From a virus, in the IMG/VR virus record IMGVR_UViG_3300027782_000207, positions 1 to 34,231 of that record: a stretch of 34,231 nucleotides of DNA; one strand, given 5' to 3'. Positions 19,126 to 28,421 of this stretch are shown piece after piece; within the stretch, counting starts at the first letter, position 1; each line of letters starts with the position of its first letter. The notes beneath the pieces are model-generated. The model saw nothing but the letters and a program-made list of their open reading frames with translations, was not told the DNA's origin and searched no databases. The translations under genes and the position numbers were made by a program.

Positions 19126-20444
19126 TCTTACCGTACTCGCCTCGGACGGCTTTCAAACCCTTTCACAACCGAACCGAGCGATGGGCTTGCCTAGTCGCCC
19201 ATAGACGCGCCGGCAAGACGGTAGCCGCAATCAACGACATTATTCGGGCCGCGCTTATGTGCAAAAGCCCTAATCCGTTGTTTGCCTACATTGCCCCGTA
19301 CCGTAGCCAAGCTAAAAGCGTCGCTTGGGATTATTTAAAGCATTTTGCCGCCCCCGTCCTCGCGTCAAGCAACGAGGCGGAGCTAACCATTGAGCTAGTA
19401 ACCGGCGGTAAGATACGCTTGTTCGGCGCCGACAATGCGGACGCAATGCGGGGGTTGGGGTTTGACGGCGTATTCATGGACGAATACGGGGACTTTCGAC
19501 CCTCGGTATGGGGTAACGTAATTCGTCCCACGCTCTCAGACAAAGGCGGCTGGGCCGTTTTTGCGGGGACGCCGAAAGGAAAAAATCAGTTTTGGGAAAT
19601 CTACGCAACGGCTAAAAGGGCGCCCGACGAATGGTTTCATTTAGTCCTAAAGGCGTCGGAATCGGGACTATTGCCAAACACCGAACTACGCGCCGCCGCG
19701 GCTCAAATATCCGACGACCAATTTTTGCAAGAGTACGAGTGTAGTTTTGAAGCCGCCATTCAAGGGGCATTCTTTGGCGAGGACTTACGCAAGATTACCG
19801 AGGCCGGACAAGTATGCCGCGTCGATTACGACCCGTACTTGCCGGTGCATACCGCTTGGGACTTGGGATATCGCGACGATACCGCGATTTGGTGGTACCA
19901 AGTCGTCCGCGGTGAAATCCATATTGTTGATTATTTTGCAATAAGTGGTGCAAATATCCAAGAAATCGCTAAAATATGCCTACAAAAGCCTTATAAATAC
20001 GGAAAACATCATTTACCCCATGATGCGCGAGCTAAGACATTAGCGGCGGCGGGCAAGTCGGTTATTGAGCAACTAGCGGAATACCTCGGTATTAACAACA
20101 TGACAATCGTTCCGGACTTAGGCGTACAAGACGGCATCCAAGCGGTTAGGCAAATGTTGCCTAATTGTTGGTTCGACGCCGAGCGGACGCATGACGGACT
20201 AGAGGCGTTAAGGCAATACCAAAGAGAATACGACGAGGACAAAAAGGCTTTCCGGCAAACGCCGAGGCATGATTGGACGAGTCATCCCGCGGACGCGTTC
20301 CGAATGCTTGCGGTAGCATGGAGGCTTGAACCAAAAGTTAGGGCGCCGGACGTAGTCAAGCCCTTAATGGTAGGGCCGGAAAATACGGTAACGCTTGACG
20401 ATATGTGGGCAACCCACAAAACAACTAGGAGTAGTCGATTATGA
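19107..20444 (+). CDS. terL: Large terminase subunit (packaging ATPase and nuclease)
   Basis: 445 residues, GTG start overlapping terS. Walker A AHRRAGKT (31-38), Walker B GVFMDE (121-126), coupling motif AGTPKGKN (153-160). The nuclease domain has WDLG with D252, then D275 and, near the end, HPADAFRM with D396; HHLPHDA (301-307) lies in between. Role: ATP-driven translocation of DNA into the procapsid through the portal and cutting of the concatemer. Length is normal for the family. The cutting mode is not decided by sequence, but the split gene at the window ends fits headful packaging with circular permutation. Confidence 0.93.
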   Translation: MARREVVLPYSPRTAFKPFHNRTERWACLVAHRRAGKTVAAINDIIRAALMCKSPNPLFAYIAPYRSQAKSVAWDYLKHFAAPVLASSNEAELTIELVTGGKIRLFGADNADAMRGLGFDGVFMDEYGDFRPSVWGNVIRPTLSDKGGWAVFAGTPKGKNQFWEIYATAKRAPDEWFHLVLKASESGLLPNTELRAAAAQISDDQFLQEYECSFEAAIQGAFFGEDLRKITEAGQVCRVDYDPYLPVHTAWDLGYRDDTAIWWYQVVRGEIHIVDYFAISGANIQEIAKICLQKPYKYGKHHLPHDARAKTLAAAGKSVIEQLAEYLGINNMTIVPDLGVQDGIQAVRQMLPNCWFDAERTHDGLEALRQYQREYDEDKKAFRQTPRHDWTSHPADAFRMLAVAWRLEPKVRAPDVVKPLMVGPENTVTLDDMWATHKTTRSSRL

Positions 20445-20755
20445 GCGGTGTACAAAATCCATACGAGTATCAATACGAACACGTTTCCGCGAGCGCAACG
20501 GCTCAAGTATTGGGCGGTACCGGCGCGATTGGTGATTACATTCATCGGTTGGTTTGTACGGTAACGACCGCGGCAACCGGCAACGTCATTATTTTGGACG
20601 GCTCGGGGTTCTCGCATACCATTTTGCCGGCAAGCGCCGGTACGGGCATCAATAGCTACAACATTGAGCTAAATACAATTTCTAAACTCGGGCCATGGAA
20701 GATTACAACGGGCGCGGGCGTCGAAGTATTGGCAATCGGAATTTTTAGCGCATAA
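20441..20755 (+). CDS. Small beta-rich head-region protein
   Basis: 104 residues, ATGA overlap with terL. The N-terminus has NPYEYQYEHVSASATAQVLG, the middle GDYIHRLVCTVTTAATGNVI, and the end VEVLAIGIFSA. This kind of protein recurs near terminase and portal genes of aquatic phages; it looks like a single beta-sandwich and could be a decoration or fibre-related protein. Function not established. Confidence 0.5.
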   Translation: MSGVQNPYEYQYEHVSASATAQVLGGTGAIGDYIHRLVCTVTTAATGNVIILDGSGFSHTILPASAGTGINSYNIELNTISKLGPWKITTGAGVEVLAIGIFSA

Positions 20756-20766
20756 AGAGGTTCTAA

Positions 20767-21135
20767 ATGGACTTCCAATACCAAACGGACGACGAAAAGC
20801 AACGGGCGCTCGCTCAATTTTTGCAAGCTCAAGAGCAAGCGCGAAAAATGATGCAATCGTTTAACTTGCCCGACGCAATGCCTCAAGACATGGGGCAAGG
20901 CGACATGAACGCCCCCGAGGCCAATTTAAGCCCGTACATAAGCGCAATTGGAACCGGCGGGTTAGGCAATAGCGTCGCGTCCGGCTTTGGTCAAATTAGA
21001 GGCAATATTCCCGTCGGAGAAAATACGACAATTAGCCCCTATGCCGGAGGCGCCGGAGTACGAGGCTCGGCGGGCGGACAACGGTTTGGGATGTTCATGC
21101 CTCAAGTCGGCGTAAACTTTACGCACAAATATTAA
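20767..21135 (+). CDS. Hypothetical head-region protein (122 aa)
   Basis: 122 residues preceded by AAGAGGTTCTAA. Helical Gln-rich N-terminus (DEKQRALAQFLQAQEQARKM), Met/Pro linker (about 35-55), and a Gly-rich C-terminal part with SPYAGGAGVRGSAGG and VGVNFTHKY. The ending resembles beta-barrel-like strands, but no family is recognised. Located directly upstream of the portal gene, so probably a virion or assembly protein. Confidence 0.45.
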   Translation: MDFQYQTDDEKQRALAQFLQAQEQARKMMQSFNLPDAMPQDMGQGDMNAPEANLSPYISAIGTGGLGNSVASGFGQIRGNIPVGENTTISPYAGGAGVRGSAGGQRFGMFMPQVGVNFTHKY

Positions 21136-21144
21136 GGTTTAAAT

Positions 21145-23352
21145 ATGGAAGCTCTAACCGGCGTTCAAAAGTGGCTAAATTGCATTAGCTCCTATGACAA
21201 CGAATTCAAGAAATGGGAAGCGCGTACCAATAAGATAGTTAAACGCTATCGGGACGACAATCGCAATCAAAACACCAACGAAACGGCAAAATTTAATATT
21301 TTGTGGAGCAATGTCCAAACGTTGATCCCCGCCGTATACGCTCGGTTGCCAAAAGCGGACGTATCGCGTCGCTTCGGCGATAACGATCCGGTTGCCCGCG
21401 TCGCGTCGCAATTGATTGAACGCGCATTAGATTACGAGATTGAGCATTACACCGACTTTCGCTCGACGATGAAACACGCGGTCGAGGATAGGTTTTTGGG
21501 CGGTCGCGGCGTCGCATGGGTTCGCTATGAACCTCATGTTAGAACGCAAGATATGCCCGAGGACGGCTTGCAAGTTACCGAGGACGTCGACGAGGCGGAC
21601 GAATACGGCGAGAAACAAGTAAAAAACGTCATGACGCTAGACGGCGCTATGGGCGAGGAAGTAGAGCCGCAAGAGGAAATCGAATACGAATGCGCCCCGA
21701 CGGATTACGTCCATTGGAAAGACTTCGGGCATTCGGTTGCGCGGACATGGGAAGAAGTAACCGCCGTATGGCGTTGGGTCTACATGACAAAAGAGAGCCT
21801 TGCCGAACGCTTTGGCGAGGAAATGGCTAAAAAGATACCGCTCGATGCGGGGCCGGAAACCAACAAGCAATATACGACGCAAAACAAAGACTTTACTCGC
21901 GCTAAGATTTGCGAGATTTGGGACAAAGAAAGCGGCAAAGTATTTTGGATTAGCAAAAGTTGCCCGCAAGTATTGGACGAACGCGACGACCCGCTAGAGC
22001 TTGAGAACTTCTTTCCATGCGCTAAGCCGCTATACGCGACCATGACGTCGGACACGTTGGTTCCCGTCGCCGACTTTGTGCTTTATCAAGACCAAGCAAC
22101 CGAGCTAGACATTTTGACCGACCGTATCGACGGCTTGGTTAAGGCTTTGCGCGTCCGCGGCGTATACGACGCCTCACAACCCGCTTTGCAACGCTTGCTT
22201 ACCGAGGGCGATAACAATACGTTGCTACCGGTTGATAAATGGATGGCATTTAGCGAAAAAGGCGGCTTAAAAGGGTCAATCGACCTCTTGCCGTTAGATA
22301 CCTTGTCAAACGCTCTTTTGCAATGCTATCGGGCGCGGGACGAGATCAAGAACCAAATCTACGAAATTACGGGCATTTCCGACATTGTTCGCGGACAAAC
22401 CGCGGCAAGCGAAACGGCTACCGCTCAACAAATCAAGGGGCAATATGCTGGCTTGCGTTTGCGAGCAATGCAAGAGGACGTCGCCCTATTTGCAAGCGAG
22501 CTATTTCAACTAAAAGCTCAAGTTATTTGCACTAAATTCCAACCCGCGACCATCATGCAATACGCGGCGGCGGATGCCATGCAAGACGCCGATAAAGCGT
22601 TGATTCCGCAAGCGTTAGAGCTAATTAAAAACAAGCCTTTACGTTCGTTCCGTATTCAAGTCGATTCGGATAGCTTGGTTCAAATTGACGAGAACCAAAA
22701 CAAGCGGGATCGGGTCGAATTCTTGCAAGCGATGGGCGGCTTTTTGTCGCAAGCGGTACCGATGGGGGCGCAAGCTCCGGAGTTGGTTCCCATGCTTATC
22801 GAGTTGGTCAAGTTTGGCGTCGGCGCCTACAAGAAAGCCGAACCTATCGAGGGCATGATAGATCAAGCTATGGATCAATTAAAAGTGAAACAACAAAAAG
22901 CCTCGGAAACCCCGCCCCCGCCCGATCCGGAAATGATTAAGGCTCAAATGGATCAACAACGCGAGCAATCGAGAGTAGAGGCGGACTTGCAAATTGAGCA
23001 AATCAAGGCTCAAGGCGACGCGGCTCTCGAGAATCAAAAGCAACAATTCGAGCGATGGAAAACCGAGTACGAAGCGCAAAACAAGATTAACTTGGCGCGG
23101 ATTGCGGCGAACCCAGGATACGATATACCGCTCCTCGAGCAACAAGAATCGGCAAATCAACAAATGATCGTTTCGGTCGCCGAAAGCATGAAAGACGCTA
23201 TTAGCCAAATGGCACAATTACATCAAGCCATGATGCAAATGCAAGCTCAAACCATGCAACAAATTGAGGGCGTTAAGAATATCGTCGGAGCGCCTAAACG
23301 CGTTATCCGCGGTCCCGACGGCAAGGTCGCCGGAGTTGAGGTTGTGCAATGA
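21145..23352 (+). CDS. Portal protein, P22-like
   Basis: 735 residues, close to the 725 of P22 gp1. The N-terminal part has NEFKKWEARTNKIVKRYRDD and ILWSNVQTLIPAVYARLPKA, typical of podoviral portals. The clip/stem region is around residues 290-420 (YQDQATELDILTDRIDGLVK, EITGISDIVRGQTAASETAT). The C-terminal ~140 residues (about 575-715) are a Gln-rich helical barrel/coiled coil. Role: dodecameric ring at one capsid vertex for DNA entry and exit and docking of TerL and the tail. Encoded downstream of terL as usual. The next gene starts within its stop (ATGA). Confidence 0.85.
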   Translation: MEALTGVQKWLNCISSYDNEFKKWEARTNKIVKRYRDDNRNQNTNETAKFNILWSNVQTLIPAVYARLPKADVSRRFGDNDPVARVASQLIERALDYEIEHYTDFRSTMKHAVEDRFLGGRGVAWVRYEPHVRTQDMPEDGLQVTEDVDEADEYGEKQVKNVMTLDGAMGEEVEPQEEIEYECAPTDYVHWKDFGHSVARTWEEVTAVWRWVYMTKESLAERFGEEMAKKIPLDAGPETNKQYTTQNKDFTRAKICEIWDKESGKVFWISKSCPQVLDERDDPLELENFFPCAKPLYATMTSDTLVPVADFVLYQDQATELDILTDRIDGLVKALRVRGVYDASQPALQRLLTEGDNNTLLPVDKWMAFSEKGGLKGSIDLLPLDTLSNALLQCYRARDEIKNQIYEITGISDIVRGQTAASETATAQQIKGQYAGLRLRAMQEDVALFASELFQLKAQVICTKFQPATIMQYAAADAMQDADKALIPQALELIKNKPLRSFRIQVDSDSLVQIDENQNKRDRVEFLQAMGGFLSQAVPMGAQAPELVPMLIELVKFGVGAYKKAEPIEGMIDQAMDQLKVKQQKASETPPPPDPEMIKAQMDQQREQSRVEADLQIEQIKAQGDAALENQKQQFERWKTEYEAQNKINLARIAANPGYDIPLLEQQESANQQMIVSVAESMKDAISQMAQLHQAMMQMQAQTMQQIEGVKNIVGAPKRVIRGPDGKVAGVEVVQ

Positions 23353-23747
23353 CGCTCTATTATTCCAATGGGACGCGCCATGCTCAAAACGAGGGGCTAA
23401 TCGCGTTCGCGGGTACGGGTTGCAAATTCAACTTGTACAACGGCGTCCAACCGGCTAACGCAAATACCGCGGTAACTAGCCAAGTATTGCTCGCAAGTCT
23501 TACCATTCCGTCGACATTCGGATCGGACGTCAACGGTACGCTTACGCTAGGCTCCGTAACGAGCGCCGTAGCGTCCAATGCGGGGACGGCTAGTTGGTTC
23601 CGTATATTTAAATCCGACGGCACAACGGTCGTTTTAGACGGCTCCGTCGGTATTGCCGGCGCCGACCTAAACTTAAATAGCGTAACGATTGCCGCATTGC
23701 AAACCGTGGCGATTACCTCGGGAACAATCATTAGGAATAATCAATAA
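23349..23747 (+). CDS. Conserved beta-rich virion-type protein
   Basis: 132 residues. LYNGVQPANANTAVTSQVLL and ASWFRIFKSDGTTVVLDGSV, followed by LNLNSVTIAALQTVAITSGT, are a known pattern of small phage structural proteins of unknown role, often near head or fibre genes. Predicted mostly beta. It may be a head decoration or fibre base. ATGA overlap with the portal and one-base overlap with the fibre-like gene that follows. Confidence 0.55.
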   Translation: MTLYYSNGTRHAQNEGLIAFAGTGCKFNLYNGVQPANANTAVTSQVLLASLTIPSTFGSDVNGTLTLGSVTSAVASNAGTASWFRIFKSDGTTVVLDGSVGIAGADLNLNSVTIAALQTVAITSGTIIRNNQ

Positions 23748-25354
23748 TGCCGATTTCCGTTAAACATACGAAAGTAAGCGCGGTTGCGGACGGTGCCGAT
23801 ACAAGCGTTGTCCGTCCCTCGGATTGGAATGCCGACCATACGCTAATCGGATTAGGTACCGCCGCGGCTTTGGATGCCGGCGTTGCTAACGGCGTCGCTA
23901 CATTGGACGGCTCGGCGACCGTACCCATTTCTCAATTGCCCGCCGCGGTATTGGGGTCGGTTAGCTATCAAGGGACATGGAATGCCTCAACCAATACTCC
24001 GGCATTGGCGTCCGGCGTCGGCACAAAGGGCTATTACTACGTCGTATCGGTAGCCGGCTCGACCAACCTAGACGGGATTACCGATTGGAAAGTCGGCGAT
24101 TGGGCTATCTACAACGGCTCCGCATGGCAAAAGATTGACAATACGGACGCGGTTCAAAGCGTTAACGGCTATACCGGCGCGGTAGTATTGAACGCTTCCG
24201 ATGTTGGAGCCGTACCCTATACGGGCGCGACCGCCGCGGTAGACCTCAACGCTAAGACATTAACTAACGTTTCTCGTTTGGGCATTAACTCGACCGCCGT
24301 ACCGGACATTTTGTTGCGAGCGTATGGCGACAATAACTCGACAAGCCGCATGGCAATTCGCGGTTACTCAAACGATGCTAATAGCTCGTCGATGCGCGTC
24401 GCTAAATTCCGCGGTACCTTTGCCGCCCCGCAAGCGCCTCAAAGCGGCGATAGCCTAGGAAAGTTTGAGTTAGCCGGCTATGGGACTACCTCCTCGAGCG
24501 GTTATCCGCAAGCGTCCATCGAGGGTTTGGCGACCGAGAATTGGGGCGCTACCGCTCGCGGCGCGAAAGCCGTAATCAAGGTAACGCCGAATACGACGAT
24601 AAATCAAGTAACGGCGCTTACGATCAATCAAGACTCGACCGCCGTATTTGCGAACACGGTAACGGCTAATTCGGTATTGCTAACGGGCAATTTGGGTACG
24701 GTTACGGGCGTTACGGGTACGGCTCCGGTCGTATCGTCGGGCGGCACAACGCCGGCTATTTCAATGGCGGCGGCTACCGCGTCGGCGGACGGCTACCTAA
24801 CCTCGGCGGATTGGACAACATTTAACGGCAAGCAACCGGCGGGAACCTACGTTACCTCGGTATCGGCAACCGCCCCCATTACGTCATCGGGCGGAGCGAC
24901 GCCTAACCTAGCCATGCCGGCGGCTACGACCTCGGTAAGCGGGTATTTGACCTCGACGGATTGGACGACGTTTAACAACAAGGGGTCGGGAACCGTTACT
25001 AGCGTTGCGGCTTCGGTTCCGTCTTTTCTTAGCATTGCCGGAAGCCCCATAACTTCCTCGGGTACGCTTGCAATTACCTATAGCGGGACGGCGTTGCCGG
25101 CGGCTAATGGCGGTACCGGATTAACCGCGGCGGGCGCGGCGGGCAACGTATTGACGTCTAACGGCTCGGCATGGGTAAGCTCGGCGCCGGCGGGTAGCAA
25201 CATTACGGCTCAAGGTTTATACGAAAACGCCGCAATCATTTCGGCTAATTACACAATTGGGACGGGTAATAACGCGGTAAGCGCCGGCCCGATAACCATT
25301 AACTCCGGCGTCGTCGTTACCGTACCGAGCGGTAGCGTTTGGGTTGTCGTATGA
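23747..25354 (+). CDS. Fibre-like protein encoded within the head gene block
   Basis: 535 residues. The start (VSAVADGADTSVVRPSDWNA then DHTLIG) and SVNGYTGAVVLNASDVGAVP (about 140-160) are typical of phage fibres. Three units of about 50 residues follow from about 320 to 470, sharing TSSGG and YLTS.DWTTFN elements. After an AANGGTG stretch the C-terminus ends SAGPITINSGVVVTVPSGSV, which matches the C-terminus of the fibre protein at 3691-4383. Role: trimeric fibre or capsid fibre. Its location between portal and scaffold, far from the other tail genes, is unusual for a tail fibre and suggests a head-fibre or collar appendage. Confidence 0.65.
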   Translation: MPISVKHTKVSAVADGADTSVVRPSDWNADHTLIGLGTAAALDAGVANGVATLDGSATVPISQLPAAVLGSVSYQGTWNASTNTPALASGVGTKGYYYVVSVAGSTNLDGITDWKVGDWAIYNGSAWQKIDNTDAVQSVNGYTGAVVLNASDVGAVPYTGATAAVDLNAKTLTNVSRLGINSTAVPDILLRAYGDNNSTSRMAIRGYSNDANSSSMRVAKFRGTFAAPQAPQSGDSLGKFELAGYGTTSSSGYPQASIEGLATENWGATARGAKAVIKVTPNTTINQVTALTINQDSTAVFANTVTANSVLLTGNLGTVTGVTGTAPVVSSGGTTPAISMAAATASADGYLTSADWTTFNGKQPAGTYVTSVSATAPITSSGGATPNLAMPAATTSVSGYLTSTDWTTFNNKGSGTVTSVAASVPSFLSIAGSPITSSGTLAITYSGTALPAANGGTGLTAAGAAGNVLTSNGSAWVSSAPAGSNITAQGLYENAAIISANYTIGTGNNAVSAGPITINSGVVVTVPSGSVWVVV

Positions 25355-25779
25355 CGCAAGCGTTTCAACTTAACGCATTTCAACCCAACGCGTTTCAAAC
25401 GCTTGAGGTCGAGGGCGTTTTGTATGCGACCGACGGTAACGATATTGGCGCGTTCGTCGGTACCGTAACGGGCGGTAAAATCCTCATTGATACGCATGAC
25501 GGGGGAGAGCGCAAGAAGAAAGAAGCCGCCGAGCGTAAACGGTTCAAAGACAAGCAAAAATCAAAACGGGACGAGATAATTGCATTATTCGAGCAAATAA
25601 TCGAGGGAAAACCTCGTATTGCCGAAGAAATAGCCGAGCCGTTTGTAGTAATTGAGGCGACAATTGAGGCGCCCGCGGTTATTGACTATGATGCGATGTT
25701 GGCGGATTTGGATCGGGTCGAGCGTATTTATCATGCTCATATTGAAATGGACGACGAGGAAGTTTTAGCCTTGCTATGA
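25351..25779 (+). CDS. Hypothetical protein with FQ-NAFQ repeats and charged helix
   Basis: 142 residues from the ATG at 25351, overlapping the previous stop. The N-terminus has the short repeat AFQLNAFQPNAFQTL, common in phage structural proteins. A basic helix (about 50-75, ERKKKEAAERKRFKDKQKSK) and an acidic C-terminal half follow. This charge split suggests a bridging or assembly factor. Not recognised. Coupled to the next gene by ATGA. Confidence 0.5.
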   Translation: MTQAFQLNAFQPNAFQTLEVEGVLYATDGNDIGAFVGTVTGGKILIDTHDGGERKKKEAAERKRFKDKQKSKRDEIIALFEQIIEGKPRIAEEIAEPFVVIEATIEAPAVIDYDAMLADLDRVERIYHAHIEMDDEEVLALL

Positions 25780-26096
25780 GAAAAACCTACATTTACGTTA
25801 ATGGCGAATTGGTCGAGAAAGGCTCAAAAGAGCATTACGAAAGCCTCGGCCCGACCGTTATGCCGGATATCGCGCCCTACAAGAGCATGATTGACGGATC
25901 AATGATTACGAGCCGTTCTACGCATCGCGACCATTTGCGGCAACATGGTTGCATAGAGGTCGGAAACGAGAGAATGGAAACCAAATTACCCCCGCCGAAA
26001 GACACTCGACGGGAAGTAATGCAAGCCCAATTAGCCAACATGACGCACAAACAAGCTAATCGGATTCTTACGGAAATTCGTCGTAAATTTACCTAA
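25776..26096 (+). CDS. Conserved phage protein upstream of the scaffold gene
   Basis: 106 residues. YVNGELVEKGSKEHYESLGP, then MPDIAPYKSMIDGSMITSRS and HLRQHGCIEVGNERM are strongly patterned motifs that I recognise from many podovirus head operons, always just before scaffold and capsid. The C-terminal helix (MTHKQANRILTEIRRKFT) is basic. Function is not established; an assembly role is likely by position. Confidence 0.6.
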   Translation: MRKTYIYVNGELVEKGSKEHYESLGPTVMPDIAPYKSMIDGSMITSRSTHRDHLRQHGCIEVGNERMETKLPPPKDTRREVMQAQLANMTHKQANRILTEIRRKFT

Positions 26097-26108
26097 AAGG
26101 GGTATACC

Positions 26109-27026
26109 TTGGAAAACACTGAACCGCTTGATCGTCGGGAGTTATTGTCACAGCAATTCGACGATGTTCAGAATGAAACACCCGCGGAAAGCATCAAAAC
26201 ACAACCCGAAATAGCCCCCGCGGAACCGCCTCCGGAACCGCCGGTATGGGAAAGACCTCCCGCTAGTTGGAAAAAAGATTATCACGAGGCATGGACTACC
26301 GCCGACCCCAAGCTAAAGGAATATGCTTGGAAACGCGAAGAAGAAATGAAAGCCGGCGTCCAACCGTTGCTTTCTAAGGCGCAATTTGCCGACCAAATGC
26401 AACAAGCCATTGAGCCGTATATGCAAAATATCCGCGGCTTGGGTATCGAGGCGCCGCAAGCCGTCAAGGCTTTGATGGAAGCGGACAATATCTTGCGTCA
26501 CGGCTCGGCCCAACAAAAACAAGCGTACTTTGCACAATTGGCGACCCAATACGGGATCAATTTAGGCGAAACGCAATTTCAAGCGGTAGACCCCAATTTT
26601 TACGCTATTCAAAACGAACTTGCACAAGTCCGCGGCGAAGTGTTAAATTGGAAACAAGCGCAAGAACAAGCGCAAAATCAAGCTCTTTTGAGTGAAATTA
26701 ACCAATTTCAACAAAAGGCGCAGTATTTTGAAGAAGCGCGTCCGACGATGATTCAACTCCTAAATTCGGGGGTTGCAAAAGACTTAGACGATGCTTATCA
26801 AAAAGCAATACGCCTAGATAACGACTTGTTTACGAAGCAACAACAAACCCTACAAGGTTCGTCGGATGCGGCAAAACGAGAACAATCGAATAGGGCGGCG
26901 AAAGCGGCTCGGGCGGCAGCGGTGAGCGTTAAATCCTCAACACCAGGGGCGCAGACGAGTACCAAAGCGCAAGATAGACGGTCGATGCTATCGGAGCAAT
27001 TCGATAATTTAAACGAACGTTTTTGA
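26109..27026 (+). CDS. Scaffolding protein (putative)
   Basis: 305 residues from a TTG start preceded by AAAAGGGG. Position directly before the major capsid gene, a Pro-rich acidic N-terminal part (about 20-60) and a long helical, Gln-rich body are typical of podoviral scaffolds. An odd feature is a near-repeat at both ends: DRRELLSQQFDDV (8-20) and DRRSMLSEQFDNL (289-301). The C-terminal region before it is basic (KREQSNRAAKAARAAA), as in scaffolds that bind coat protein. CAG triplets are more frequent here than in most genes. Homology is inferred from context and build. Confidence 0.75.
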   Translation: MENTEPLDRRELLSQQFDDVQNETPAESIKTQPEIAPAEPPPEPPVWERPPASWKKDYHEAWTTADPKLKEYAWKREEEMKAGVQPLLSKAQFADQMQQAIEPYMQNIRGLGIEAPQAVKALMEADNILRHGSAQQKQAYFAQLATQYGINLGETQFQAVDPNFYAIQNELAQVRGEVLNWKQAQEQAQNQALLSEINQFQQKAQYFEEARPTMIQLLNSGVAKDLDDAYQKAIRLDNDLFTKQQQTLQGSSDAAKREQSNRAAKAARAAAVSVKSSTPGAQTSTKAQDRRSMLSEQFDNLNERF

Positions 27027-27046
27027 TAACCTAATTGGAGATTACT

Positions 27047-28048
27047 ATGGCATTTGCCAATAGCTCAATTTCGGACATCATTGCGACCAACATCCAATCT
27101 CGCACTGGTGAACTTGCCGATAACGTCACAAATAACAACGCTCTACTCCGTCGTTTGAAAGAACGCGGTAACGTAAAAACCTTTTCCGGCGGTAACGTAA
27201 TTCTGCAAGAAATTATGTACTCGGATGCCGCGACAAATAATACTAATTCCTATTCAGGATATGAAGTTTTAAATGTTAGCCAGAATAGCCCCATTTCGGC
27301 GGCGCAGTTTTCGATCACCCAGTACGCGTCGGCGGTTTCGATTAGCGGCTTGGAAATGATCCAAAATAGCGGCAAAGAAGCGATTATCGACTTGCTCGAC
27401 GGTCGTATGTCGGTTGCCGAGGCTCAATTGGCTAACCGTATTTCGGGCGATATTTACCTCGACGGTACCGGTAACTCCGGAAAAAATATCACCGGTCTGG
27501 GGGCCGCAGTGCCTGACGCGCCAAGCACAGGCACCTACGGTGGAATCAACCGCGCAACTTGGTCGTTTTGGCGCTCGGTTGCATACTCGGGCGTTACCAA
27601 CGGCGGCGCGGCGGTTTCGGCAAGCAACATCCAAGCGTACATGGATGCTCTAGCCGTTCAACTTATCCGCGGTACCGATAAACCCGACTTGATCGTTTGC
27701 GACAACAACTATTACTCGTTGTATTTGCAATCGCTTCAAGCAATCCAACGCATTACCGACGGCGGTAATTCTTCGGCGGGTTCCGGCTTCGCTTCGTTGA
27801 AATACTACGGCGCCGGTATGGCTTCGGACGTCGTTCTCGACGGCGGTATCGGTAATTCGGCAACGGCAAATCATATGTGGTTTCTGAACACCAAATACTT
27901 GATGTTCCGCCCCCATGCCGACCGTAATTTTGTGCCAATTGGCGGCGAACGCCAAGCCGTTAACCAAGACGCTATCGTGAAATTAGTAGGCTGGGCAGGT
28001 AATCTTACTGCCTCCGGCCCGCAATTTTGCGGCGTTTTGATCGCCTAA
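27047..28048 (+). CDS. Major capsid protein (HK97-type fold expected)
   Basis: 333 residues from the ATG at 27047, with TTGGAG at 27035-27040; an upstream TTG in frame is part of that ribosome site and is rejected. Features: N-arm MAFANSSISDIIATNIQS, ALLRRLKERGNVKTFSGGNV, GRMSVAEAQLANRISGDIYL and ending LVGWAGNLTASGPQF. This is the pattern of podoviral major capsid proteins seen in environmental phages. Role: icosahedral shell. The gene carries about 14 CAG/CTG triplets per kb against 2-3 per kb genome-wide, so it is compositionally distinct and may have been replaced by recombination or be under different codon selection. Confidence 0.85.
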   Translation: MAFANSSISDIIATNIQSRTGELADNVTNNNALLRRLKERGNVKTFSGGNVILQEIMYSDAATNNTNSYSGYEVLNVSQNSPISAAQFSITQYASAVSISGLEMIQNSGKEAIIDLLDGRMSVAEAQLANRISGDIYLDGTGNSGKNITGLGAAVPDAPSTGTYGGINRATWSFWRSVAYSGVTNGGAAVSASNIQAYMDALAVQLIRGTDKPDLIVCDNNYYSLYLQSLQAIQRITDGGNSSAGSGFASLKYYGAGMASDVVLDGGIGNSATANHMWFLNTKYLMFRPHADRNFVPIGGERQAVNQDAIVKLVGWAGNLTASGPQFCGVLIA

Positions 28049-28061
28049 AGGAGAAATCATC

Positions 28062-28358
28062 ATGGCATACTCAGTCAGTCCTATTATTGGTGCGACGCTT
28101 ACTAGCACCGTTACGACCAACACCAACTCGGCGGGTACCGCGGTTCCTACGAGCGGCCCCCTCGGCTTGCAAGCCTTTGGGTCGGATGGTAAGTTGTATG
28201 TTTTGGCAAAGGCAAACGCAAGTATTGCCGCGTCCGATGCCGATTGTTCGGTTGATCCGACAACGTTCCTAGCCACGGCTAGCGGCGGCGCCTACACAAG
28301 CCCCGCCGTCGCTTTGGTTTCGGGCGATTTTGCATGGTTTAGTAAGGCTTCGGTCTAA
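28062..28358 (+). CDS. Small capsid-associated protein, probable decoration protein
   Basis: 98 residues, start preceded by AAAGGAGAAATCATC, the strongest ribosome site in the window. Ala/Ser/Thr-rich and beta-like: SPIIGATLTSTVTTNTNSAG, then GSDGKLYVLAKANASI and VSGDFAWFSKASV. Position after the capsid gene and before a strong terminator, in a gene pair expected to be highly expressed, supports a head decoration or cement role; the family is common in phages but not functionally assigned to my knowledge. Confidence 0.6.
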   Translation: MAYSVSPIIGATLTSTVTTNTNSAGTAVPTSGPLGLQAFGSDGKLYVLAKANASIAASDADCSVDPTTFLATASGGAYTSPAVALVSGDFAWFSKASV

Positions 28359-28368
28359 GTTAGTATCG

Positions 28369-28398
28369 GAGGGTAGGGGCAACCTTACCCTCTTTTTT
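28369..28398 (+). terminator. Strong intrinsic terminator after the capsid genes
   Basis: Ten-pair stem GAGGGTAGGG (28369-28378) with CCTTACCCTC (28383-28392), closed by a GCAA tetraloop, then TTTTTT (28393-28398). One G-T pair, no mismatch. This is the only classical intrinsic terminator I find in the late region. Confidence 0.9.
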
Positions 28399-28421
28399 AT
28401 CTATCCCCACAGGAGAGTAAA

